Shown here: piece after piece, positions 43,006 to 50,305 of the stretch | How positions within the stretch are numbered: position 1 is the first letter of the stretch | Layout of the letters: each line of letters opens with the position of its first letter | Made by a program: the position numbers and the translations under genes | Assembly (NCBI GenBank): GCA_965229695.1 | Contig: OZ245921.1 | Coordinates: 1,116,001-1,180,000 of the forward strand | Direction of reading: 5' to 3' | From: JANSYL01 sp965229695 | GTDB lineage: Bacteria > Pseudomonadota > Alphaproteobacteria > Rhodobacterales > Rhodobacteraceae | DNA: 64,000 nucleotides | The notes under the pieces: model-generated | Databases searched by the model: none | What the model was told of the DNA's origin: nothing | Seen by the model: only the letters and a program-made list of their open reading frames with translations

Positions 43006-43710
43006 ATGACCGAAACACTAAGCTTGCCCGAGATCGAGGCCCTGGCACGGGATTGCCTGGTACGCGCAAGCGTTGCACCCGCCATTGCAGAGAATGTGGC
43101 AGCCGAGGTCACCGCCGCTGAGGCAGCTGGCGAGCGCCACAATGGGTTTGATGCGCTGCTGCGCGACCTGCGACTGATCCGATATGGCAAACTGGCCCAT
43201 GATGCCGCGCCAGCGTTAAGTCATTCCTCGCCTGGCATCCTAACGGTCAACGCACATCAAGGGTTTGCCACACCCGCCTTGGCGGTGGCGCAGGAGGATT
43301 TTATCGCGCTGACCCGCCAAAACGGATTGGCCATGTTGCGTTTGGATCAGGCCAGCGCGCCCGGATCTATGCACACAACGCTTGCCCCCCTGGCGCGGGC
43401 AGGCCTTTTGGCCATGGGGTTTTCAGCCCAGGGTCCGGGCCGCTTTTCGCATCCTGACGATCCCAGACCTCGGTCCCTGACACCCAATGGCTTTGGCGCG
43501 GCGATGTCTTTGTTCGCGGCAACCGCCGATCAGTTAGATGATCCGTTTTCCAGCGCGGCCTCGCACCAGGCCTGGCTTATCGCCTGGGATCCGCAAATGG
43601 CCGGGCCAGCGGCTTTGTCCGCGGATCTTTGGCACGCCGCGCCGCCACTGCCATCGCTCACCGATATCGATATGTCGAGCGATCTGCTCGAACAGATTGT
43701 GACGGCCTGA
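43006..43710 (+). CDS. Short, divergent Ldh2-family (malate/L-lactate dehydrogenase-like) protein
   Basis: 234 residues, against about 330-350 for the family. The N-terminal half follows Ldh2/YlbC/MdhB proteins: helical LSLPEIEALARDCLVRASV, then ERHNGFDALLRDL where the family has the xSHGxxxL substrate motif, and ILTVNAHQGFATPALAVAQ corresponding to the VDGxxGxG region. The NAD-binding GTNP motif may be replaced by LTPNGFGAAMS. The C-terminal third of the family is missing. It could be a reduced enzyme, a degenerate gene, or a ligand-sensing relative. It is coupled to the LysR gene 1 base downstream. Confidence 0.55.
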   Translation: MTETLSLPEIEALARDCLVRASVAPAIAENVAAEVTAAEAAGERHNGFDALLRDLRLIRYGKLAHDAAPALSHSSPGILTVNAHQGFATPALAVAQEDFIALTRQNGLAMLRLDQASAPGSMHTTLAPLARAGLLAMGFSAQGPGRFSHPDDPRPRSLTPNGFGAAMSLFAATADQLDDPFSSAASHQAWLIAWDPQMAGPAALSADLWHAAPPLPSLTDIDMSSDLLEQIVTA

Positions 43711-43711
43711 C

Positions 43712-44677
43712 ATGGCGGACCCATTGCTCAAAGGCATAACGCTGAAAGGGTTGGAGGTTTTCGAAACCCTTGCCCGCACAGGCTCGGTCGCGGCGACAGC
43801 CGAGCAGATGCAAATGAGCGCGCCTGCAGTCTCGCAGCAATTGAAGAACTTGGCACAGGCCTTGGGCGCGGACCTGGTGGATCACTCACGCCGGCCGATG
43901 ATTCTGACGCCCGCGGGCAAACAATTTCTGACCCGCGCGGAGGCGGCGCTGCAGGCGCTGCGCGTGGGGCAACGTGGTTTGACGGCGCTTGATCTGAGCG
44001 AGTTGTCCGCCTTGTCGCTTGGGGTGATCGAGGATCTCGAAAACGAGGTGACGCCGCTGATGGCCACACGGCTGGCCGAAACGATGTCACAATGCGCGTT
44101 TCGGCTGCAAACCGGGGCGAGCCATAATCTGCAGGGCCAAATCGCACGTCGGGAGCTCGATATCGCCATCTGTGCCGCAGGCAACGTCGATCCATCTGGC
44201 ACACGTGTGTTTCCGCTGCTGCGCGATCCCTACATTCTGGCGGTGCCCAAGGGTTTGGACGTGTCGAGCGGGTTGTCAGGTCTGAGCGAGTTGCCACTGC
44301 TGCGGCGCGATCAGGATCAGATCATGGGCCAGCAGATCGAAGCGTATCTGGGCCAAGCCGGGCTAGCCCCGCCGCGCCGCTTCGAGATGGATTCGAACCA
44401 ATCCATCAGCGCTTTGGTGGCCAGTGGCACGGGCTGGACGATCACGACCCCGCTTAGCCTGCTGCGAGCGGGACGCTTTGGTGATGCAATTGAGGCCCAT
44501 CCCTTGCCCGGCGCACCCATCGCCCGGACCATCGTATTGTTTGCGACCGATGATTGGTCCGCCGAAATACCGGCACAAATCGCCGAACTGGCCCGCGCCC
44601 TGATCGACGAGCATTTTGCGCAACCCGGCGCGGCGCAATGGCCGTGGCTGGGCAAGACTTTCGAGATTCTGGAGTAA
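43712..44677 (+). CDS. LysR-family transcriptional regulator, coupled to the Ldh2-like gene
   Basis: 321 residues. HTH: LKGLEVFETLARTGSVAATAEQMQMSAPAVSQQLKNLAQALG; effector domain after residue ~95. Not closely related to the two OxyR-like proteins nearby. TGAcATG separates it from the upstream Ldh2-like gene by 1 base, so both come from one mRNA. No target is evident; autoregulation plus control of the Ldh2-like gene is possible. It is followed by a gene-poor stretch. Confidence 0.82.
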   Translation: MADPLLKGITLKGLEVFETLARTGSVAATAEQMQMSAPAVSQQLKNLAQALGADLVDHSRRPMILTPAGKQFLTRAEAALQALRVGQRGLTALDLSELSALSLGVIEDLENEVTPLMATRLAETMSQCAFRLQTGASHNLQGQIARRELDIAICAAGNVDPSGTRVFPLLRDPYILAVPKGLDVSSGLSGLSELPLLRRDQDQIMGQQIEAYLGQAGLAPPRRFEMDSNQSISALVASGTGWTITTPLSLLRAGRFGDAIEAHPLPGAPIARTIVLFATDDWSAEIPAQIAELARALIDEHFAQPGAAQWPWLGKTFEILE

Positions 44678-44694
44678 GCGTTAGGAGATCGTGA

Positions 44695-44862
44695 CCCCAG
44701 GTTGGTTTCACCGCCGCCGATTTGCCTTTGACCTTGCGGGTGACGGATTTCCGTCGCTGCATCGACGGCACGATTGCCGAGGACCGGGTGCCGCTGGATT
44801 ATGTGCATCTGTTGAAGCAAATGGGCGTCAATGTCATTGCGCAAGCACGGGGCCTGCCTTAG
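44695..44862 (+). pseudogene. Possible fragment of a lost gene
   Basis: A 55-codon stretch open after a TGA and ended by TAG. Its translation (VGFTAADLPLTLRVTDF ... VPLDYVHLLKQMGVNVIAQ) looks like natural protein, with mixed hydrophobic and charged residues, but has no ATG before the core and no family I can name. It may be the remains of a gene, an internal GTG-started small protein, or chance. Low certainty. Confidence 0.25.
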
Positions 44863-45021
44863 GGCGATTCTGCGATTGGCCGAGTGCAAAATCAGACGAT
44901 TCAACCGCAAGATGATTTCAAAACGATGCTGCATCGCAGAATATTGGTGCGTCAGCCCGCCACGCCGGTGAAAATGGTCGCGGGAAATCCTCCTTTAAAA
45001 TAAAGCACTCACGTGATTGTG

Positions 45022-45120
45022 GTAAACTTATTTACAATTTCTGCATCGCTTCGTGAAATTCGTTTACAGAAAAACTCAATCCTTTGCGGAAGATGTTCTG
45101 AATTGACAGCAAGCCTGTCA
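45022..45120 (+). promoter_or_regulatory. Predicted acs promoter/operator region
   Basis: Dyad GTAAA-CTTA-TTTAC at 45022-45035 and dyad TGACAG-CAAGC-CTGTCA at 45104-45120. A TTGACA -35-like box (45103-45108) overlaps the second dyad; the matching -10 is poor. An activator- or repressor-controlled promoter about 280 bases before acs is inferred. Confidence 0.35.
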
Positions 45121-45400
45121 TCTTCTGCCCATGCCCTTTGCGTTGGTTAACCATGCAGACGGCATGTTTAGACCGGGCGCAGCCCGAGGGAGAACCGCGG
45201 CGGAGGACAGGGGCCGCATTCTCCGGAAAGTTGCGCAAGGGTCAGGTTGGGGGAGGCTAACCAACACTTCATCGCCCCATCGGGGCACCGACGCCCACCG
45301 GTTGTCCGTACCGGCCCCGGGCATGTCATGCACACCACGCGAGTCAATGGCTTGGGTTCGCGCCCGGCTTTCGTGTGCCAGCTAACTGGGAGAGACGATC

Positions 45401-47344
45401 TTGCCCGAGGACACCCAAGCATTCCCCGCGCTTTTGGCCGATGCCCATATCGACACCGCGACCTATGAGGCGATGTATGCCGCATCCGTGGCTGACCCCG
45501 AGGCGTTTTGGGGCGAACACGGCAAACGCATCGATTGGATCAAACCCTTCACCAAGGTGAAAGACACCTCTTTTGCCCATGACGATGTACATGTGAAGTG
45601 GTTCGAAGACGGCACGCTGAACGTGTCGGCCAACTGCATCGACCGGCACTTGGCCACCCGCGGCGATCAAACCGCGATCATCTTCGAGCCCGACGAACCC
45701 ACCGACGAAGCTCAGCACATCACCTATAATGAGCTGGCCGAAAAGGTCGGCACCTTCGCCAATGTGCTGAAAGATTGCGGCGTCGGCAAAGGCGACCGGG
45801 TTGTTCTTTATCTACCGATGATCCCCGAAGCCGCCTATGCGATGCTGGCCTGTACGCGCATTGGCGCGATCCACTCCATCGTCTTTGCCGGCTTCTCAGC
45901 CGACGCGCTGGCAGCCCGGATCAACGGTTCTGGTGCCAAGCTGGTCATCACCGCTGATGGCGCACCACGCGGCGGTCGCGTGACCGAGCTAAAAGACAAC
46001 GTGAACAAGGCGCTGCTGCACAATGTGCTCGACACAAAATGCCTGGTGGTCAAGCGCACCGGTGAGCAGGTCGCCTGGGTTGGCGGGCGCGACATCTGGT
46101 ATGATGACGTGGCCAGCCGGGTCAGTTCGGACTGCCCGCCCGAAGAAATGGGCGCCGAAGACCCGCTCTTCATCCTTTACACCTCCGGCTCGACTGGCCA
46201 GCCCAAAGGCGTGGTGCATACCACCGGCGGCTATCTCGTCTACGCCTCGATGACGCATCAATACAGCTTCGACTATCATGATGGTGACATCTTCTGGTGT
46301 ACCGCAGATGTCGGTTGGGTGACCGGGCACAGCTATATCGTCTATGGCCCGCTGGCCAATGGTGCGACCACGCTGATGTTCGAAGGTGTGCCGACCTATC
46401 CCGATGCCGGGCGTTTCTGGCAGGTTTGCGAAAAGCACAAGGTGAACCAGTTCTACACCGCGCCGACGGCAATCCGCGCGCTGATGGGCAAGGGCACCAG
46501 CTTTGTCGAGAAATACGATCTGTCCTCGCTGAAACTGCTTGGGACCGTGGGGGAAAACATCAACCCCGAAGCCTGGAACTGGTACAACGAAAATGTCGGC
46601 AAGGGCCGTTGCCCCATCGTCGATACCTGGTGGCAAACCGAAACCGGTGGTCACATGATGACGCCGCTGCCCGGCGCCCACAAACTGAAGCCCGGCGCAG
46701 CGCAACGCCCCTTCTTCGGCGTGCAACCGCTGGTGCTAGAGCCGACCTCGGGTGAGATCATCGAAGGCAATGATGTCGAAGGCGTCTTGGTCCTGAAAGA
46801 CAGCTGGCCGGGCCAGATGCGCACGGTCTGGGGCGACCATGATCGCTTCGTGAAAACCTATTTCAGCGACTACAAAGGCTATTATTTCTCGGGCGATGGC
46901 TGCCGCCGCGACGAAGATGGTGAGTACTGGATCACCGGTCGCGTCGATGACGTTATCAATGTGTCGGGCCACCGCATGGGCACCGCAGAGGTTGAAAGCG
47001 CGCTGGTCGCCCATGAAACCGTGTCGGAAGCCGCCGTTGTCGGTTACCCGCACCCGGTCAAGGGTCAGGGCATCTACTGCTACGTCACACTGATGAATGA
47101 CGAAGAGCCCTCGGATGAGCTAAAAAAGACCCTCAGCGACTGGGTTCGTCAGGAGATTGGCCCGATCGCCAAGCCCGATGTCATCCAGTGGGCCCCCGGC
47201 CTGCCCAAGACCCGTTCGGGCAAGATCATGCGCCGCATCCTGCGTAAGATCGCCGAGAATGATTTTGGTAGCTTGGGCGACACCTCGACCCTGGCCGATC
47301 CGTCGGTCGTGGATGAGTTGATCGAAAACCGGGCCAATAAGTGA
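45401..47344 (+). CDS. acs: Acetyl-CoA synthetase (acetate-CoA ligase)
   Basis: 647 residues beginning at TTG (45401), supported by the well-placed GGGAGAG eight bases upstream and by the normal family N-terminus (YEAMYAASVADPEAFWGEHGKRIDWIKPFTKV). Motifs: YTSGSTGQPKGV (P-loop), CTADVGWVTGHSYIVYGPL, DTWWQTETGGHM, YYFSGDGCRRDEDGEYWITGR and the C-terminal TRSGKIMRRILRK with the catalytic Lys that is controlled by acetylation in studied Acs proteins. It makes acetyl-CoA and AMP from acetate, ATP and CoA. The stop overlaps the start of an adenylate kinase gene; transporter genes follow. Confidence 0.97.
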   Translation: MPEDTQAFPALLADAHIDTATYEAMYAASVADPEAFWGEHGKRIDWIKPFTKVKDTSFAHDDVHVKWFEDGTLNVSANCIDRHLATRGDQTAIIFEPDEPTDEAQHITYNELAEKVGTFANVLKDCGVGKGDRVVLYLPMIPEAAYAMLACTRIGAIHSIVFAGFSADALAARINGSGAKLVITADGAPRGGRVTELKDNVNKALLHNVLDTKCLVVKRTGEQVAWVGGRDIWYDDVASRVSSDCPPEEMGAEDPLFILYTSGSTGQPKGVVHTTGGYLVYASMTHQYSFDYHDGDIFWCTADVGWVTGHSYIVYGPLANGATTLMFEGVPTYPDAGRFWQVCEKHKVNQFYTAPTAIRALMGKGTSFVEKYDLSSLKLLGTVGENINPEAWNWYNENVGKGRCPIVDTWWQTETGGHMMTPLPGAHKLKPGAAQRPFFGVQPLVLEPTSGEIIEGNDVEGVLVLKDSWPGQMRTVWGDHDRFVKTYFSDYKGYYFSGDGCRRDEDGEYWITGRVDDVINVSGHRMGTAEVESALVAHETVSEAAVVGYPHPVKGQGIYCYVTLMNDEEPSDELKKTLSDWVRQEIGPIAKPDVIQWAPGLPKTRSGKIMRRILRKIAENDFGSLGDTSTLADPSVVDELIENRANK

Positions 47345-48042
47345 GCGGTGCGATGAAAGACCTCGACACCGCCACTCGCGCCGTCAACCTGATCTTGCTT
47401 GGGCCTCCGGGCGCGGGCAAGGGCACCCAAGCCCGGATGCTCGAAGAACGCTTTGGCCTTGTTCAGCTGTCCACCGGTGATCTGCTGCGCGGCGCGGTTG
47501 CCGCCGGCACCGAAGCTGGGTTGGCCGCCAAGGCCGTGATGGAAAAGGGCGAGCTTGTTTCGGACGAGATCGTCCTGGCTGTTTTGCGCGAACGTTTAGA
47601 TCAGCCCGACGTTGCTGTGGGCACCATCCTGGATGGTTTTCCACGTACCGCCGCCCAAGCCGAAGCGTTGGATGAGCTTCTGGCCGAGCGCAGTCAGCAG
47701 ATTGACGCCGTGATCAGCCTGAAGGTCGATGATGAGGCGATGGTCGAGCGGGTTTCAGGCCGCTACACCTGCGCCAATTGCGGCGAAGGCTATCACGATA
47801 GCTTCAAGCGCCCGACCATCGAAGGTGTTTGCGACAAATGCGGCGGCACCGAGATGAAGCGCCGCGCCGATGACAATGCGGAAACCGTGCGCACGCGCCT
47901 GTCGGCCTATCACGCCGATACCGCACCGCTGATTGATTACTACGCCGCCCGCGGCACCCTGACCGAAATCCCCGCCATGGGCGAGATCGGCCAGATTGCG
48001 GGCGCCATGAACGCGATCGTAAGCCCGCTTACGGACGCTTAA
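47341..48042 (+). CDS. adk: Adenylate kinase, zinc-type LID
   Basis: 233 residues from GTG 47341 overlapping the acs stop by 4 bases; ATG at 47353 is an alternative start. P-loop GPPGAGKGTQ (21-30), DGFPRT (98-103), and a LID with four cysteines C144-x2-C147 and C164-x2-C167 that should bind structural zinc. It interconverts AMP + ATP with 2 ADP. Position directly behind acs is telling, because Acs produces AMP, which this enzyme would recycle. Rhodobacterales usually carry another adk in the ribosomal-protein operon, so this may be a second, pathway-dedicated copy; the window cannot show that. Confidence 0.93.
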   Translation: MSGAMKDLDTATRAVNLILLGPPGAGKGTQARMLEERFGLVQLSTGDLLRGAVAAGTEAGLAAKAVMEKGELVSDEIVLAVLRERLDQPDVAVGTILDGFPRTAAQAEALDELLAERSQQIDAVISLKVDDEAMVERVSGRYTCANCGEGYHDSFKRPTIEGVCDKCGGTEMKRRADDNAETVRTRLSAYHADTAPLIDYYAARGTLTEIPAMGEIGQIAGAMNAIVSPLTDA

Positions 48043-48051
48043 CCGAATTCG

Positions 48052-48080
48052 CCGGCCCGCCCAGAATAAGGGCGGGCCGG
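48052..48080. terminator. GC-rich hairpin after adk, without T-tract
   Basis: CCGGCCCGCCC (48052-48062), 7-base loop, GGGCGGGCCGG (48070-48080): perfect 11-bp stem with no T-run behind it. It could slow or terminate transcription, or protect the acs-adk mRNA 3' end from decay, uncoupling it from the symporter genes 64 bases later. Confidence 0.6.
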
Positions 48081-48143
48081 TGGATGTTTGCAGGTCGGAC
48101 CAAGGAGGGGCCGACAGGCAAGAACCTTCGAAGGGAGTACAGA

Positions 48144-48401
48144 ATGGCAGAAAATTCTGACAACAACGCGTACTGGTCTGCGAACATTCGCCTTGTCACC
48201 ATCTGCTTGGTGATCTGGGCGCTTGCATCGTATGGCTTCGCAATTCTGCTGCGTCCGCTGATCAGCGGCATCGCGGTGGGCGGGACGGACCTGGGCTTCT
48301 GGTTTGCCCAGCAGGGATCGATCCTCGTCTTCTTGGTCCTGATCTTCTTCTACGCTTGGCGCATGAACAAGATCGATCAAGACCATGGCGTGGACGAGTA
48401 A
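48144..48401 (+). CDS. DUF4212 small membrane subunit of a sodium:solute symporter
   Basis: 85 residues from ATG 48144 with AAGGGAG upstream; two transmembrane helices (IRLVTICLVIWALASYGFAILL and GFWFAQQGSILVFLVLIFFYAWRM) and the conserved NxxYWxxN-like start (NNAYWSANIRL) and FxFWFAQQGS block of DUF4212. These small proteins are always found just before SSS-family transporters of the VC_2705 type and are thought to be an accessory subunit. The symporter gene follows 15 bases later. Confidence 0.9.
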   Translation: MAENSDNNAYWSANIRLVTICLVIWALASYGFAILLRPLISGIAVGGTDLGFWFAQQGSILVFLVLIFFYAWRMNKIDQDHGVDE

Positions 48402-48416
48402 GGGACAGACCGAACC

Positions 48417-50201
48417 ATGGATCAAACAGTTATCAACATTATCTTTGTGGGGCTGTCGTTTGCGCTCTACTTTGGTATCGCGATCTGGGCCCGCGCTGGG
48501 TCCACATCTGAATTCTACGCCGCTGGCCGGGGTGTGAACCCGGTCGTCAACGGGATGGCAACCGCCGCTGACTGGATGTCGGCAGCTTCGTTCATCTCGA
48601 TGGCCGGCCTGATCGCCTTTGTGGGCTACAACAACTCGCTCTTCCTGATGGGCTGGACCGGTGGCTATGTGCTTATGGCCATGTTGCTGGCACCGTACCT
48701 GCGGAAGTTCGGCAAATTCACCGTGCCGGAGTTTGTTGGCGACCGCTACTACAGCCAGACAGCCCGTATCGTGGCCGTGATCTGCCTGATCATCATCTCG
48801 GTCACCTACGTGATCGGTCAGATGACCGGCGCAGGCGTGGCCTTCTCGCGCTTCCTGGAAGTGGAAAGCACCACGGGTCTGATCATCGCATCCTGTGTGG
48901 TTGCCGTTTACGCCGTGTTGGGCGGGATGAAAGGCATCACCTACACGCAGGTGGCGCAGTACTGCGTGCTGATCATCGCCTACACCATCCCGGCGATCTT
49001 CATCTCGTTGGAGCTGACCGGCAACCCGATCCCGGGTCTGGGACTGTTCTCCAACATGGTGGGCGGTACCGGCGGTGGCGTCGAGGCAGGTGTTCCGCTG
49101 CTCGTGACCTTGGACGGTCTGCTGACCGATCTTGGCTTCAACGAGTACACGGCCACCACCAACCCCTGGCTGATGGCGCTTTACACCCTGTCGCTGATGA
49201 TCGGTACCGCGGGCCTGCCCCACGTGATCATCCGCTTCTTCACGGTGCCGAAAGTGGCTGACGCGCGTTGGTCGGCTGGTTGGGCACTGGTGTTCATCGC
49301 GCTGCTGTACCTCACCGCTCCGGCTGTGGGTGCCATGGCACGCCTGAACATCACCACCACGCTGTGGCCCGAAGGTCCGCAAGCCGAAGCCATTATGGAA
49401 GAAGACCTTCCTGATTGGTTCCAGACCTGGTCGGCCACCGGCCTGCTGGCGGTCGAAGACAAGAACGGCGACGGTCGCATCCAGTACTACAACGAAAACT
49501 CCGAAGCCGGTCAGGCCTTCGCAGCGGAACGTGGTCTGGAAGGCAACGAGCTTGTCACCTTCAACCGTGACATCCTTGTGCTGGCGAACCCCGAGATTGC
49601 ACAACTTCCGCCCTGGGTGATCGGTCTGATCGCTGCGGGTGGCCTGGCAGCCGCCCTGTCCACTGCGGCAGGTCTGCTTCTGGCGATCTCTTCGGCGATC
49701 TCGCACGATCTCATCAAGTCGGTGATCAACCCGGCGCTCACCGAAAAGGGCGAGCTTCTGGCAGCACGGATTTCGATGATCGTCGCGATTATCGTGGCAA
49801 CGCTTCTGGCGCTGAACCCGCCGGGTTTCGCGGCGCAAACCGTGGCTCTGGCCTTCGGTCTTGCGGCAGCATCGCTCTTCCCGGTTCTGATGATGGGGAT
49901 CTTCTCCAAACGGATGAACTCGGCTGGCGCGGTTGCGGGTATGCTGGCTGGTCTGATCTCGACCTGTCTGTACCTGTTCCTGTACCTGGGCTGGTTCTTC
50001 ATCCCGGGCACGGCAATGCTGGATAGCAGCCAGTACCTGTTCGGCATCCCGCCGACACACTTTGGCCCGATCGGCGCACTGTTCAACTTCGCAGTTGCCT
50101 ATCTGGTCTCGAACGCAACCGCAGCGCCCCCGAAAGAGATCCAGGATCTCGTGGAAAGCGTGCGGATCCCGCGTGGCGCTGGCGCAGCCGTCGACCACTA
50201 A
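48417..50201 (+). CDS. Sodium:solute symporter, VC_2705/ActP-like (probable acetate or short-chain acid)
   Basis: 594 residues, about 13 membrane helices. Family features: FYAAGRGVNPVVNGMATAADWMSAASFISMAGLIAF, TGAGVAFSRFLE, YAVLGGMKGITYTQVAQYCVLIIAYTIPA, and LAAALSTAAGLLLAISSAISHDL. SSS symporters drive uptake with Na+. The neighbouring acs suggests acetate. A soluble insert at about residues 325-395 contains DKNGDGRIQ (from residue 348), an EF-hand-like loop with Asn instead of Glu at position 12, which might bind a cation. A terminator follows, so the transcript with DUF4212 is probably its own unit. Confidence 0.92.
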   Translation: MDQTVINIIFVGLSFALYFGIAIWARAGSTSEFYAAGRGVNPVVNGMATAADWMSAASFISMAGLIAFVGYNNSLFLMGWTGGYVLMAMLLAPYLRKFGKFTVPEFVGDRYYSQTARIVAVICLIIISVTYVIGQMTGAGVAFSRFLEVESTTGLIIASCVVAVYAVLGGMKGITYTQVAQYCVLIIAYTIPAIFISLELTGNPIPGLGLFSNMVGGTGGGVEAGVPLLVTLDGLLTDLGFNEYTATTNPWLMALYTLSLMIGTAGLPHVIIRFFTVPKVADARWSAGWALVFIALLYLTAPAVGAMARLNITTTLWPEGPQAEAIMEEDLPDWFQTWSATGLLAVEDKNGDGRIQYYNENSEAGQAFAAERGLEGNELVTFNRDILVLANPEIAQLPPWVIGLIAAGGLAAALSTAAGLLLAISSAISHDLIKSVINPALTEKGELLAARISMIVAIIVATLLALNPPGFAAQTVALAFGLAAASLFPVLMMGIFSKRMNSAGAVAGMLAGLISTCLYLFLYLGWFFIPGTAMLDSSQYLFGIPPTHFGPIGALFNFAVAYLVSNATAAPPKEIQDLVESVRIPRGAGAAVDH

Positions 50202-50255
50202 GGGATGAGCCTTCCCCCAGAGCCTGCGACAAAGCGGGCTCTGGCCAAAACCCAG

Positions 50256-50287
50256 GCGCATCCCGAACCTTCCGGGGTGCGCTTTTT
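50256..50287 (+). terminator. Rho-independent terminator after the symporter
   Basis: GCGCATCCC (50256-50264), loop, GGGGTGCGC (50274-50282) with one G-T pair, then TTTTT. A weaker hairpin CAGAGCC/GGCTCTG precedes it at 50218-50243. The next gene starts 19 bases after the T-run, so read-through may be regulated. Confidence 0.8.
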
Positions 50288-50305
50288 CTTACCGGGTATG
50301 CCCTC

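Larger units (their letters stand above)
44678..45400. other. 723-base gene-poor region before acs
   Basis: No complete gene. 44695-44862 is an open stretch with protein-like composition but no start. Around 45000-45130 the base composition turns AT-richer than the surroundings and carries two dyads: GTAAA-CTTA-TTTAC (45022-45035) and TGACAG-CAAGC-CTGTCA (45104-45120), the second overlapping a TTGACA box at 45103-45108. These are likely part of the acs promoter. The rest shows nothing recognisable. Confidence 0.6.

Noticed and set aside
45401..45463. A later ATG as the acs start
   Set aside because: The first in-frame ATG would remove conserved N-terminal residues, while the TTG at 45401 has a properly placed GGGAGAG ribosome site.
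48039..50261. 740-codon open frame antisense to the DUF4212 and symporter genes
   Set aside because: His/Arg/Gln/Asp-rich shadow translation typical of the reverse strand of a GC-rich membrane-protein gene; no start signal, no family features, and the sense genes are unmistakable.
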